A stretch of 64,000 nt of DNA, from assembly GCF_002834225.1 (NCBI RefSeq), contig NZ_NNSR01000016.1, forward strand, positions 1-64,000, written 5' to 3'. Shown here piece after piece: positions 47,323 through 56,964 of the stretch. How positions within the stretch are numbered: position 1 is the stretch's first letter; every line of letters starts with the position of its first letter. The DNA comes from Ruminococcus bromii (lineage in GTDB: Bacteria; Bacillota; Clostridia; Oscillospirales; Acutalibacteraceae). Both the position numbers and the translations under genes were made by a program. The notes under the pieces are model-generated. The model was not told where the DNA came from. It worked only from the letters and a program-made list of their open reading frames with translations, and made no database searches.

Positions 47323-47499
47323 ATTCATCTTCTCCTTTCAACGGCTAACGCCGCATAAAATGTTTTTTGGCTGTATCCGTTTGGTATTATTACCGTCTGT
47401 TACCGCCATATTGGCAGGTTGGCTGTGATGAACACAACCCCGTATACCTGTCAAAGATTTCACCATTATTTTAGCATATTTTACGCACAATTTTACCAT

Positions 47500-47533
47500 A
47501 ATTCCAAAAAAGTCAATTGACTATTTTGGAATT
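47500..47533. promoter_or_regulatory. 34-bp near-perfect palindrome between the surface gene and its divergent regulator
   Basis: Left arm 47500-47516 (AATTCCAAAAAAGTCAA) is the reverse complement of the right arm 47517-47533 except for one base. The centre is TCAATTGA. Both arms end in a TTGACT -35 box, one read in each direction, so a bound protein could control both promoters. Confidence 0.8.
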
Positions 47534-47545
47534 ATTCTGTAATAT
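47517..47545 (+). promoter_or_regulatory. Promoter of the large HTH regulator
   Basis: TTGACT (47517-47522), 17 bases, TAATAT (47540-47545). RNA start is expected near 47552. The -35 lies inside the palindrome. Confidence 0.8.
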
Positions 47546-47590
47546 ACTCTTATAACATTGTTAAAAACAAACTCGATTGGAGTGATATCT

Positions 47591-49333
47591 ATGAAATTTT
47601 CTGAAAAATTAAACGATTATATCGAGCAGTTGTCCTGTACGGGAAAAGATATCTGTAATTTATCCGGCATTTCTGCGGCATCTCTCAGCCGATACAGAAA
47701 CGGCGAACGCGTGCCGGAGTTTGGAACAAAGCCTTTTGAGGATTTATGCTGTGCGCTGGCACAGATTTCCGCACAAAAAGGAGAGCTGCAAATTACCGCT
47801 GACGCTGTGAAAAAAGCGTTTGTAAGCTGCGATGATTTTGTATCCACAGACAAGGAGCTGCTGCGGAAAAATTTCAACACACTTCTCTCTGCACTCAATG
47901 TCAATCTGACGCAGTTGTGTCAGTACACTAACTATGATGCGTCTGCTATTTTTCGCATTCGTAACGGCTCAAGAAAGCCCGGAGATGCCGAGCGTTTTGC
48001 ATCTGCGGTTGCTTCCTTTGTTACAAGAACAATGCAGATGCCGTCCGAAATTGCCGCCGTTGCAGAATTGATTGGCTGTGATATTGATGAAATTTATGAT
48101 TTGTCGGTTCGATACGCAAAAATAAAAAGCTGGCTTTTGAAACAGCCTGTGCAAAAAGCCGAAAGCAACAGCGTTTCAAAATTTTTAAGCAAGCTGGATG
48201 ACTTTGATTTGAACGAATATATCAAGGTTATTAAGTTTGATGAGCTGAAAGTTCCGTCCGTACCGTTTCAGATTCCGTCCTCCAAGACATATTTCGGTAT
48301 AAAAGAAATGATGGAGAGCGAGCTTGATTTTTTGAAATCAACCGTGCTTTCAAAATCATCAGCCCCTGTGATAATGTACAGCGATATGCCGATGAAGGAA
48401 ATGGCAAAGGATCCGGAGTTCCCAAAAAAATGGATGTTCGGTATGGCGATGATGCTAAAAAAAGGACTGCATCTTCATCAAATACATAATCTTGACCGTT
48501 CTTTTGATGAGATGATGCTTGGTCTTGAAAGCTGGATACCGATGTATATGACAGGGCAGATTTCTCCCTACTATTTCAAGAATGCTCCGAATGATGTCTT
48601 TCTGCATTTTTTGAAGGTGTCGGGAATTGCCGCACTTTCGGGCGAAGCTGTTGCCGGATACCATTCCGACGGCAAATACTATCTGACAAAGGTAAAGCGT
48701 GAGGTGGAATATTACCGAAAAAGAGCCGAGGAAATGCTGAAAAATGCCTATCCCTTGATGGAAATTTACCGCAGTGAACGAAAAAATGAGCTGAATGCCT
48801 TTCTTCTTGCCGATATAAAAACAGCAGGCAAACGCCGCAGTATTCTGTCCTCTCTGCCGTTGTACACAATAAGCGATGAACTTCTCAACCGTATTCTTAC
48901 ACGGAACAATATTGATGCAGAGTTAAAAGAAAAAATAAAAGAGTATGCAAAAACACAAAGACAGCAAATTAAAATAATTCTTGAAAATGAAAGGATTGAA
49001 GATGAGATACCTGATTTTGTACAGGAAAATTTTACGAAAAGTCCTCCCATGCTGGAACTTTCGGGTATATTTTGTGAAGAGGATATTCCGTATAACGAAG
49101 AGGAATATACTGCCCATTTGAAAGAATCAATGGCTTTTGCAGAGCATAACCCGAATTACACATTAAAGTGCAGTACGGCGCACGCATTTAATAATCTGAA
49201 AATTATAATTCACGAGGGACAATGGGTGATGGTGTCCAAAGGAAAAACGCCCGCAATCCATTTTGTCATTCGTCATCCCAAGCTTCGCAGTGCGATAGAA
49301 TGCTTTATTCCGCCGATAACGGAAGATGAGTAA
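47591..49333 (+). CDS. Large helix-turn-helix regulator with two HTH-like segments
   Basis: A 580-aa protein starting at 47591, where GGAGTGATATCT precedes the ATG (an upstream frame begins 11 codons earlier). The N-terminus contains two HTH-like segments: about 16-40 (DICNLSGISAASLSRYRNGERVPEFG) and about 105-130 (QLCQYTNYDASAIFRIRNGSRKPGD), each ending in RYRNG/RIRNG. The remaining about 400 residues have no recognised domain, with several Tyr/Met-rich helices and a Lys/Glu-rich stretch around 380-480. It diverges from the surface-protein gene across a palindrome, so it may regulate itself and that gene. Effector unknown. Confidence 0.7.
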   Translation: MKFSEKLNDYIEQLSCTGKDICNLSGISAASLSRYRNGERVPEFGTKPFEDLCCALAQISAQKGELQITADAVKKAFVSCDDFVSTDKELLRKNFNTLLSALNVNLTQLCQYTNYDASAIFRIRNGSRKPGDAERFASAVASFVTRTMQMPSEIAAVAELIGCDIDEIYDLSVRYAKIKSWLLKQPVQKAESNSVSKFLSKLDDFDLNEYIKVIKFDELKVPSVPFQIPSSKTYFGIKEMMESELDFLKSTVLSKSSAPVIMYSDMPMKEMAKDPEFPKKWMFGMAMMLKKGLHLHQIHNLDRSFDEMMLGLESWIPMYMTGQISPYYFKNAPNDVFLHFLKVSGIAALSGEAVAGYHSDGKYYLTKVKREVEYYRKRAEEMLKNAYPLMEIYRSERKNELNAFLLADIKTAGKRRSILSSLPLYTISDELLNRILTRNNIDAELKEKIKEYAKTQRQQIKIILENERIEDEIPDFVQENFTKSPPMLELSGIFCEEDIPYNEEEYTAHLKESMAFAEHNPNYTLKCSTAHAFNNLKIIIHEGQWVMVSKGKTPAIHFVIRHPKLRSAIECFIPPITEDE

Positions 49334-49376
49334 GTCGGTAAATTAAATATAACAAGCATATAAATACCGCAACAAA

Positions 49377-49406
49377 ACAAGCGACAGTTTAATTTCTGTC
49401 GCTTGT
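49377..49406. terminator. Bidirectional terminator, HTH regulator / GH13 gene
   Basis: ACAAGCGACAG pairs with CTGTCGCTTGT around an AT-rich loop, between convergent genes. Confidence 0.85.
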
Positions 49407-49439
49407 AATTATACTTTATTCTGTTTTACATTACATATA

Positions 49440-51314
49440 TCATGTATCGAGTTCAATAACTACAAATTCTGCCGACATGGGCGGAATTGTGAGTATACCG
49501 TTCTCAAGTTTTGAACCGAAAACAGGTTTGCCGTCTGCATATCCGGGCGGCATTTTTGCCTCGACTTCATAATCATAGAGATTGAATGTGCAGAAAATAG
49601 CGGAATCTTTGTCGTGGCGGATATATGAAATTCTTCTTTCCTCCGAAAGAACATTTATAAAATCACCGTCCCACAATGCCGAACAGCTTTTTCTTACATT
49701 TGCAAGCTTTTTGTGCCATTCAATGAGTGCCTTATTTTCTTTGCCCCACGGATAACAGCAACGGTTGAACGGATCACGATATCCCTCCATTCCTGCCTCG
49801 TCACCGTAATAAATACACGGAAATCCCGGGAGAGTAAACTGCATTGCGCTTGCAACCTTGAGCAGCTTTACACCGAGTTTTTTATGCTCGTCATCAAGCT
49901 TAGTGTCAGCCTGCCATTCTCTGTCCTTGCCGTCAAGCGGTTCGCCTGCCATAACTGTGATTGCTCTTTCGGTATCGTGAGTAGAAAGTGAATTCATCAG
50001 CACTCTGAGAACAGGACGGGGATAGTTTTCGATTACGCTCATAATCTGATCCATTGTGTATTTGCCGTGCTGACCCTTGCAGAAGTTAAGAATTGCATCC
50101 CTGAACACATAGTTCATAACGGAGTCAAACTGTTCGCCGAGCAAGAACTTTCTTCTTGCGCCGTAGCTTTCCTTGTTGCTTGCGTCCTCCCACACTTCAC
50201 CGACGAGAAATGCGTCCGGATTTTCGTCCTTAACGGATTTGCGAAGATTTTCAATGAATACATCGGGAAGCTCATCTGCAACATCAAGCCGCCAACCCGA
50301 GTTGCCGCATTTCATCCATTTTCTGACTATACCGTCTTTGCCGTTGATATATTCGTTGAATGACGGAGTTTCCTCAATAACCTCGGGCAAAGTGTCAAAA
50401 CCCCACCAGCTTTGGTAATTGTTCGGCCATTCGTTGAATTTGTACCAGCTGAAATACGGCGAATTTTTGTCGTTATACGCACCGCCCTTGCCGTATCTGC
50501 CCGAACGGTTGAAGTAAACGCTGTCGCTTCCGGTATGAGAAAATACGCCGTCATTTATAATGTGTATTCCCCTCTTTTTAGCCTCTGCGCAAAGGTGCTT
50601 AAAATCTTCCTCTGTTCCGAGAATCGAATCAACCTTTGAATAGTCGCCCGTATCATAGCGGTGGTTTGAGTATGCCTCGCTGATAGGATTAAGGTAAATA
50701 CAGCTTACACCGAGGCTTTCAAGGTAATCAAGCTTCATCGTAATTCCCTTGAGGTCGCCCATAAAGAAATCATTGTTCTTAATTATTCCGTTTTCATCGG
50801 GTTTCCATTCGGGAAGAGCAAACCAATCCTTGTTGCGTTTGAAGTCGGTACGCTTAATATTCTTTTCTTCACCGCTGAAATAAAAACGGTCGGGAAAAAT
50901 CTGATACATAACTCCGCCGACAAGCCAGTCGGGAGTTTTAAAGCCTTTTTTGTAGCAGGTAATCTGCCAGCTTCTGCCCATATAGTCTTCAATTGTGCTG
51001 ACCGTGTACGGATCGGACGGAATAACATATCTTGTCCTGTCAATGCCGGTAAGCTTGAAATTGTACCAGTAAAGACCGATTTTCTCGGGAGTAAAGTCAC
51101 ACTCCCAAATTTCGGTATCCTCGTCAAATTTACCGCACCAGATAAGCTCGGTAAATTCCCAGTTGTAATCGTAATCGTATTTTACGCACAGCTGTGCTTT
51201 TTGTGTATGCTCTGTCTTTGGCAAAAGAATTCTGAAATGAATCTCGGTACCCTGTTCAACCGCACCAAACGGTGAACGGTAGTAAATTTTTCGTGAATCA
51301 AACGGTACGGGCAT
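49440..51314 (-). CDS. GH13 alpha-glucan hydrolase (neopullulanase/cyclomaltodextrinase type)
   Basis: A 624-aa family GH13 enzyme starting at MPVPFDSRKIYY (51314; GGGAAGTG precedes it). An N-terminal beta domain of about 130 residues precedes the TIM barrel. Region I is INDGVFSHTG, the nucleophile is D344 in WRLDVADELP, the acid/base is E373 in LVGEVWED and the third acid is D447 in STHDTER. The N-terminal domain and the lack of a signal peptide suggest an intracellular enzyme acting on maltodextrins. Which of cyclomaltodextrinase, neopullulanase or alpha-glucosidase it is cannot be decided. Confidence 0.9.
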   Translation of the reverse strand: MPVPFDSRKIYYRSPFGAVEQGTEIHFRILLPKTEHTQKAQLCVKYDYDYNWEFTELIWCGKFDEDTEIWECDFTPEKIGLYWYNFKLTGIDRTRYVIPSDPYTVSTIEDYMGRSWQITCYKKGFKTPDWLVGGVMYQIFPDRFYFSGEEKNIKRTDFKRNKDWFALPEWKPDENGIIKNNDFFMGDLKGITMKLDYLESLGVSCIYLNPISEAYSNHRYDTGDYSKVDSILGTEEDFKHLCAEAKKRGIHIINDGVFSHTGSDSVYFNRSGRYGKGGAYNDKNSPYFSWYKFNEWPNNYQSWWGFDTLPEVIEETPSFNEYINGKDGIVRKWMKCGNSGWRLDVADELPDVFIENLRKSVKDENPDAFLVGEVWEDASNKESYGARRKFLLGEQFDSVMNYVFRDAILNFCKGQHGKYTMDQIMSVIENYPRPVLRVLMNSLSTHDTERAITVMAGEPLDGKDREWQADTKLDDEHKKLGVKLLKVASAMQFTLPGFPCIYYGDEAGMEGYRDPFNRCCYPWGKENKALIEWHKKLANVRKSCSALWDGDFINVLSEERRISYIRHDKDSAIFCTFNLYDYEVEAKMPPGYADGKPVFGSKLENGILTIPPMSAEFVVIELDT

Positions 51315-51420
51315 ATAATCACTTCCCATAATAATATATTCCGAAATATAGATTTTGTTTTGGCGGTTATGCCCTGTTAATCGGAAATTAGGACAAATCC
51401 GCCAAAATGACGCAAAGATT

Positions 51421-51449
51421 ATTTTATCATAAGAGAATAAATATTTCAA
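51421..51449 (-). promoter_or_regulatory. GH13 gene promoter
   Basis: On the minus strand TTGAAA (51449-51444), 17 bases, TAAAAT (51426-51421). The RNA start would lie about 95 bases before the chosen ATG. Confidence 0.65.
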
Positions 51450-51625
51450 CCAAAATAGGTCGAAATTGGAATAAAATCGCTAAAAGCCGTGCAATTAAAA
51501 AAATATTCAAACAATCTTCTCTTTGCTCTTTTATTATCTTTTGTTTTATATTATAATATATGATGATTACTTGTGTAAAAAAGTCGATTGAGTACGAAAA
51601 AGCTATTTAAGGGAGATGTATTCCT

Positions 51626-52270
51626 ATGGAAAAAAAGAAGATAAGCGTTCAGATTGAGGGCAGAAACTATTCGCTTATAACAACAGATGATGAAAAGTAT
51701 GTTCATAAGGTTGCAAATGAGGTTGTATCCCACATCAGAAAGGTTGCGCAAAGCACAAAACAGCTTGATACCCGCGACTGTGCAATTCTTGCGGCACTTA
51801 ACTTTTGTGACGACCGCAACAAGGCTGTTAAGAAGAACAAGGACTATGTTGAAAAGGCTGACAAAATTATTCAGCAGACAAATGAACTCAACAGACTTTG
51901 CAAGGAATACAGGGATAAGCTTACCGAGTCGATGAATGATAATACAAGACTTACTATGAATAACAGAGAACTTGAAAAGAGAATTGCGGTTCTCAGACAT
52001 GAGGTTTCTCAGCTTAAAGAAAAGCTCGGAAGTGTTGAGAAAAGCGAAGAAAAAGCCGAGTCGAAAAAATCTGAGCCTGAAACAAATTCAGTTCCAAAGG
52101 GAAAAAAGATTTCAAGCGCTAAAAATAACATAACAGAGCAGTCAGATAATATACCTGTAAATGTTCTGTCAAACGAGGCTAAAAAAACAGAACAGGAATT
52201 GCGTAACGAGGAGCTTCTCGGTTATGTTCCTATGACGCAGTTCTCTCTGTTTGATGAAGATAAGAAATGA
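51626..52270 (+). CDS. zapA: Cell division protein ZapA with C-terminal extension
   Basis: A 214-aa protein. The first about 80 residues are a ZapA domain (KKISVQIEGRNYSL ... DTRDCAILAALNFCDD) that bundles FtsZ filaments at the division ring. A coiled coil covers about 70-150, then a Ser/Lys/Glu-rich region of about 65 residues ending in the SLFDEDKK motif. Most ZapA proteins stop near 100 residues. It overlaps the U32 peptidase gene by 4 bases and uses AAGGGAG as ribosome-binding site. Confidence 0.85.
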   Translation: MEKKKISVQIEGRNYSLITTDDEKYVHKVANEVVSHIRKVAQSTKQLDTRDCAILAALNFCDDRNKAVKKNKDYVEKADKIIQQTNELNRLCKEYRDKLTESMNDNTRLTMNNRELEKRIAVLRHEVSQLKEKLGSVEKSEEKAESKKSEPETNSVPKGKKISSAKNNITEQSDNIPVNVLSNEAKKTEQELRNEELLGYVPMTQFSLFDEDKK

Positions 52271-54330
52271 AAAAGATAGAAATACTTGCTCCGGCAGGCA
52301 GCTTTGACAGCGTTATTGCCGCCGTAAGGAGCGGAGCGGATGCGGTTTATCTCGGTGAAAAGTCATTTTCCGCCCGCTCATCAGCGAAAAATTTTGATGA
52401 TGAAGAACTAAAGAAAGCGACGGCATACTGTCACATTCACGGTGTAAAGGTGTATGTCACAATCAACACGATTGTGTTTGACGACGAGCTTGAAAAGCTG
52501 AAAAAAGCCATAATTTCAGCCGCAGAGGCTGATGTTGACGCACTCATTGTTCAGAATATTGGCGTAGCAAGGCTTGCACACGAGCTTGTTCCCGAGCTTG
52601 CGCTTCACGCGTCAACCCAGATGAGTATTCACACTGCATCGGGTGTAAAGGCACTTTATGAAATGGGCTTCAAGCGTGTTGTCCTTGCCCGTGAAATGAG
52701 CAAAAAAGAAATTGAAAAATGCTGTGAAATTCCGGTTGAACTCGAAGTTTTTGTTCACGGTGCATTGTGTATGTGCGTTTCGGGACAATGCTACCTCAGC
52801 GCAATGATAGGCTCAAGAAGCGGAAACCGCGGCGCCTGCGCACAGCCGTGCCGACTTCCGTTTTCCGTAAACAATCAAAAGGGCGGTCACGCTTTAAGTC
52901 TTAAAGACAACAGCATTGTAAATTACCTCGGCGAGCTTCAAAATATGGGAGTTGCCTCGGCTAAAATTGAGGGCAGAATGAAACGCCCCGAGTATGTTTC
53001 AGCCGCAGTAAGGGCGTGTGTTGAACAGCGTGATTTCGGCTTTATCAGCGACAAAACTCAGGAAATGCTCAGAGGAGTTTTTTCACGAACAGGCTTTACA
53101 GACGCTTATTACATCGGCAAAACGGGAAGTCATATGTTCGGCACAAGAACAAAATCGGATGTTGTTTCTGCCGATGAAAAGCTGTTTTCGGCAATCCGTT
53201 CTTCCTACAAGGACGAAATCGGAAATGTTGAAATAACCTTTGATTTTACGGCAAAACTCGGCGAAAATCCCGTCTTAGTCGCTTCTGACGGAGTTCACAC
53301 CGTTAAAAAGATTTCAGATACCGTAACCGAAAAAGCAATCAACAGACCTCTTGACAAAGAAAAATGCGAAAAACAGCTTAAAAAAACAGGCTCAACGGCA
53401 TATAATCCCACCGATGTGAACATAAATATTGATGATAACATTTCAATTCCGCTGTCGGTTCTCAATTCCTTGCGAAGAGAAGTTCTTAATGAACTCGACA
53501 CGGCGAGAAGTGTTGTTCACAACTACAAAATCAACCGTGATTACGAAATAGCTTTTCCAAAATTCACACCGCCTGTGGAAAAAACCACCCGTGCAAGAGT
53601 GCCTCAGACAAAGCTTTCCGATGCTTTTAAGAAATGCGAGCTTGTTTTTGTTCCGCTTTTTGCCGACAAAAGGGAGCTTGTAAGGCTCAAAAACGAGGGC
53701 TTTAACATCGGTGTTGAAATTCCGAGAGGAATGTTCGGACGGGAAGATACGATTGCAAAAAAGCTTTCCGAGATGAAAGAAATCGGCATATCCGATGTGC
53801 TTTGCAACAATCTCGGAGCATTATACATTGCCAAAAATCTTGGGTTCACACTTCATTCGGGGTTCGGAATGAATTTTGTAAATACCCTTGACCTTTTGTG
53901 GGCGGAGGAATACGGAATCAAGGATGCAGAACTCAGCTTTGAACTCGATTTTAAGCGTATTAACGCACTTGGAGGCAACATTCCGAGGGGAATTATCAGC
54001 TACGGCTATCTCCCTCTTATGCTTTGCAGAAGCTGCCCTGTCAGGGGCGCAGGCATAGAATGTAAATCCTGCAAAAATCAGTCAAAAATGAAGGATAGAA
54101 TAGGCAAACAATTTTTACTGAAATGTGACGGAAACTGTACCGAAGTTTTGAATTGCGACTTGCTTTTTGTTTCGGATAAACAATTTTTAACATTTTCAAC
54201 ATCTTTTAACATTTTTAGATTTACTGTTGAAAACTATGTTGAAACCGTTGAAAGTCTTAACGAATCAAGCCTTATTTCAATGTTGAAAGAGAAATTAACA
54301 TATGGATTATATCGCAGGGGTGTTAATTAA
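52267..54330 (+). CDS. U32 family peptidase / tRNA or rRNA hydroxylation-type protein
   Basis: A 687-aa protein of the U32 family, starting KKIEILAPAGSFDS. Its cysteine signature begins CMCVSGQCYLS (C168, C170, then C175) and continues GNRGACAQPCRLPF. U32 members include tRNA uridine hydroxylase TrhP and 23S rRNA hydroxylase RlhA; others were called collagenases. The C-terminal half, including SCPVRGAGIECKSC, matches the DUF3656-type extension of longer members. The role here is not certain. A 19-bp inverted repeat flanks its 3' end. Confidence 0.88.
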   Translation: MKKIEILAPAGSFDSVIAAVRSGADAVYLGEKSFSARSSAKNFDDEELKKATAYCHIHGVKVYVTINTIVFDDELEKLKKAIISAAEADVDALIVQNIGVARLAHELVPELALHASTQMSIHTASGVKALYEMGFKRVVLAREMSKKEIEKCCEIPVELEVFVHGALCMCVSGQCYLSAMIGSRSGNRGACAQPCRLPFSVNNQKGGHALSLKDNSIVNYLGELQNMGVASAKIEGRMKRPEYVSAAVRACVEQRDFGFISDKTQEMLRGVFSRTGFTDAYYIGKTGSHMFGTRTKSDVVSADEKLFSAIRSSYKDEIGNVEITFDFTAKLGENPVLVASDGVHTVKKISDTVTEKAINRPLDKEKCEKQLKKTGSTAYNPTDVNINIDDNISIPLSVLNSLRREVLNELDTARSVVHNYKINRDYEIAFPKFTPPVEKTTRARVPQTKLSDAFKKCELVFVPLFADKRELVRLKNEGFNIGVEIPRGMFGREDTIAKKLSEMKEIGISDVLCNNLGALYIAKNLGFTLHSGFGMNFVNTLDLLWAEEYGIKDAELSFELDFKRINALGGNIPRGIISYGYLPLMLCRSCPVRGAGIECKSCKNQSKMKDRIGKQFLLKCDGNCTEVLNCDLLFVSDKQFLTFSTSFNIFRFTVENYVETVESLNESSLISMLKEKLTYGLYRRGVN

Positions 54331-54349
54331 GATGTTGAAAATGTTAAAA
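54185..54349. repeat. 19-bp inverted repeat around the U32 gene end
   Basis: TTTTAACATTTTCAACATC (54185-54203) inside the U32 gene and its exact reverse complement GATGTTGAAAATGTTAAAA (54331-54349) just after its stop are separated by 127 bases. The same TGTTGAAAATGTTAA core also occurs near 17.59 kb. Confidence 0.75.
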
Positions 54350-54496
54350 TAATCATTATTGTTTTGTTGAAAAGCTGAATTTTCCTTTCCCGAAAATAAA
54401 AAAATCTTATTTTCCGTGAAATAATTTTATAATAGAAAAATAAAATTACAAATGAATAATTCCTGCAAAAAATGCAGGAAATGAAGGATGGTAACT

Positions 54497-54937
54497 ATGA
54501 CAATCAAAATAAAAAAAGTAAAAGACAATGCAAAAATCCCAAAAAGAGCCACAAACGGCTCTGCAGGTATGGATTTATATGCCTGCATTGACGAAAAAAT
54601 TACAATCAATCCGGGTCAGCTTGTGCTTGTGCCGACAGGCATAGCAATTGAACTTCCCGACAACAGCGTTGCCGCATTTCTCTATGCAAGAAGCGGTCTG
54701 GGAATCAAGCACGGCATCTGCCTTTCAAACGGTGTGGGTGTTGTTGACAGCGACTACCGCGGAGAAATCTGCGCAGGTCTTTGCAATGTTTCGGACAAGC
54801 CTTATGAGATTGAGCCGTTTGAGAGAATCTGTCAGATGGTCATCGCTCCCGTTGTTCCGTGTGATGTTGAAGAAGTTACAGAACTTGGCGACACAGAGCG
54901 CGGTGAGGGCGGTTTTGGCTCAACAGGCAAAAAATAA
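54497..54937 (+). CDS. dut: dUTP pyrophosphatase
   Basis: A 146-aa trimeric dUTPase that keeps uracil out of DNA. All five motifs are present: AGMDLYAC, ARSGLGIKHG, GVVDSDYRGEICAG, RICQMVI and RGEGGFGSTG. The start at 54497 has GAAGG at eight bases; an ATG three codons earlier lies too close to that site. A small hairpin (about 54463-54482) just before the ribosome-binding site may affect its translation. Confidence 0.95.
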   Translation: MTIKIKKVKDNAKIPKRATNGSAGMDLYACIDEKITINPGQLVLVPTGIAIELPDNSVAAFLYARSGLGIKHGICLSNGVGVVDSDYRGEICAGLCNVSDKPYEIEPFERICQMVIAPVVPCDVEEVTELGDTERGEGGFGSTGKK

Positions 54938-54968
54938 AAAAAATTCGACAATTTATCATTGCCCTTAA

Positions 54969-54998
54969 TTGCGAAAAGATATATGATAAGTATATACT
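54969..54998 (+). promoter_or_regulatory. Candidate promoter of mreB
   Basis: TTGCGA (54969-54974), 18 bases, TATACT (54993-54998), about 50 bases before the mreB start; GAAGGAGG follows as ribosome-binding site. Confidence 0.5.
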
Positions 54999-55047
54999 GT
55001 CTAAGTAAAATACATTTGGGTATTACAGCATAGAAGGAGGCTGTGGG

Positions 55048-56058
55048 ATGTTTTCATTTTCAAAGGATATAGGAATTGACCTCGGAACTGCAAACACTCT
55101 TGTTTGTCTTAAAGGAAAGGGAATAATTTTGCGTGAACCGAGCGTTGTCGCAGTTGATATGCGTACCGACGAGGTTCTTGCAGTCGGCTCACAGGCAAAA
55201 GAAATGATTGGCAGAACTCCCGGTTCCATAGTTGCGGTTCGTCCGCTCAAGGACGGAGTTATTGCCGATTTTAAAATAACCGCAAAAATGCTTCAGCACT
55301 TTATCAAAAAGGCGGTGAAACCCGGAATTTTCAGCAAGCCGAGGGTTATAATCTGTATGCCTTCGGGTGTTACCGAGGTTGAAAGAAAGGCTGTTGAGGA
55401 CGCCGCGTATCAGGCAGGTGCAAAGCCTCCGGTTGTCCTTATCGAAGAACCAATGGCTGCCGCAATCGGCGCAGGTATGCCCGTTGACGAACCGTGCGGA
55501 AGTATGGTTGTTGACATCGGCGGAGGCACAAGCGAGGTTGCCGTAATTTCTCTCGGTGACATTGTTACAGCCTGTTCCGTAAGAGTTGCCGGAGATAAGT
55601 TTGACGAGGCGATTTCAACCTATATCAAAAGAAAATATAATCTTCTCATCGGTGAAAGAACTGCCGAAGATATCAAAATGAAAATCGGCTCCGCATATCC
55701 GGGTGAGGAAGAAAAAAACCTTGTTGTCAAGGGCAGAAATCTTGTTGACGGACTTCCCAAGGATATTACAATTTCCTCAGCCGAGGTCAGAGAGGCTCTT
55801 GCCGATCCGCTTGCAACAATTATTGAAGCAATAAGGACAACTCTTGAAAAAACTCCGCCTGAGCTTTCAGCCGACATAATCGACCACGGTATTATGCTCA
55901 CGGGTGGCGGTGCGTTGCTCAAGGGACTTGATATGCTTGTTATGCAACAGACGGGTATGCCCGTTCACATTGCCGAAAGACCTCTCGACTGTGTTGTTGA
56001 CGGTGCAGGCAAAAGACTCGGCAAACCGCTCGGTGTTCAGTACAAGCACGATAGATAA
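55048..56058 (+). CDS. mreB: Rod-shape actin MreB
   Basis: A 336-aa actin-like ATPase that guides elongation-type wall synthesis. The nucleotide-binding [25 protein letters not shown] and [10 protein letters not shown] motifs are clear. AGAAGGAGGCTG precedes the ATG. It is the first gene of the mreBCD-PBP2 unit. Confidence 0.96.
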   Translation: MFSFSKDIGIDLGTANTLVCLKGKGIILREPSVVAVDMRTDEVLAVGSQAKEMIGRTPGSIVAVRPLKDGVIADFKITAKMLQHFIKKAVKPGIFSKPRVIICMPSGVTEVERKAVEDAAYQAGAKPPVVLIEEPMAAAIGAGMPVDEPCGSMVVDIGGGTSEVAVISLGDIVTACSVRVAGDKFDEAISTYIKRKYNLLIGERTAEDIKMKIGSAYPGEEEKNLVVKGRNLVDGLPKDITISSAEVREALADPLATIIEAIRTTLEKTPPELSADIIDHGIMLTGGGALLKGLDMLVMQQTGMPVHIAERPLDCVVDGAGKRLGKPLGVQYKHDR

Positions 56059-56142
56059 TAAAAATCGACAAAGTAAGGTCGGGCAGATTTTGAAAATTAC
56101 CGCCCGACCGTATTTGTAATATTTGTAATATAAATATGAGAT

Positions 56143-56964
56143 ATGAGAAATTTTTTACATAATAAAAACTCAAAAATTCTGATAATTACACTCGTCATAC
56201 TAACTGTGATGAGTGTTTTCTCTCATAACGGCAGTAACATTTTTTCGGGTGCGGTAAACACGGTTACAAAAGGACTTTCAACGCTGACCGCAGGTGCGGC
56301 ATCTTCCGACAAATCAAAGGAAGAGCTTGAAAAAGAAAACGAACAGCTTAAAAAGGAAAATGCCGAACTCCGTGAACAGCTTGTTGACTACCTTGACACC
56401 AAGGAAGAAAATGCAAAGCTGTGGAAATATTATGAGCTGAAAAAGGAAAATCCGTCATACGATATTCTTCCTGCCGGTGTGCTGAGAAGGGATGCGAACG
56501 ATGATTTCTACTCGTTCACTCTTGACAAGGGTTCAACAGACAATGTGGAAAAAAATGATCCCGTAATCACGGAAAACGGTCTTATCGGCTGGGTGAGTGA
56601 TGTTGAACTCACGACCTGTCGGGTAAGAACAATTCTTTCGCCCGACACCAAAGCGTCTGCAATTGACAAAAAGACTTCCGACAACGGAATCATAAGCGGA
56701 AACGCTGAATATTGTGACGATAATCTCACCTGTCTGACAAAGATTGCAGAGAACAACAAAATCAAAGTAGGAGACATTGTTGTAACCTCGGGAACAGGCG
56801 GAGTTTATCCGAAAAATCTCATAATCGGCAAGGTTAAAGAACTGAAGTTCAATTCCTATGACACAACCCGTTATGCTGTTGTTGAGCCGTATGAGGACAT
56901 CCGCACCGTGACTTCTGCCGCAATTATTACCGATTTTGACGGCAAGGGCGAGGTTAAAAAATGA
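56143..56964 (+). CDS. mreC: Rod-shape protein MreC
   Basis: A 273-aa membrane protein. An N-terminal membrane helix (10-25), a coiled coil (about 65-105; KEELEKENEQLKKENAELREQ) and a C-terminal beta-rich domain with DPVITENGLIGWV are as expected. It links MreB to the extracellular wall synthases. It overlaps mreD by 4 bases. Confidence 0.94.
   Translation: MRNFLHNKNSKILIITLVILTVMSVFSHNGSNIFSGAVNTVTKGLSTLTAGAASSDKSKEELEKENEQLKKENAELREQLVDYLDTKEENAKLWKYYELKKENPSYDILPAGVLRRDANDDFYSFTLDKGSTDNVEKNDPVITENGLIGWVSDVELTTCRVRTILSPDTKASAIDKKTSDNGIISGNAEYCDDNLTCLTKIAENNKIKVGDIVVTSGTGGVYPKNLIIGKVKELKFNSYDTTRYAVVEPYEDIRTVTSAAIITDFDGKGEVKK

Noticed and set aside
47198-47428. A plus-strand frame overlapping the start of the surface protein
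   Set aside because: It lies antisense to the signal-peptide region and is a shadow of the real gene.
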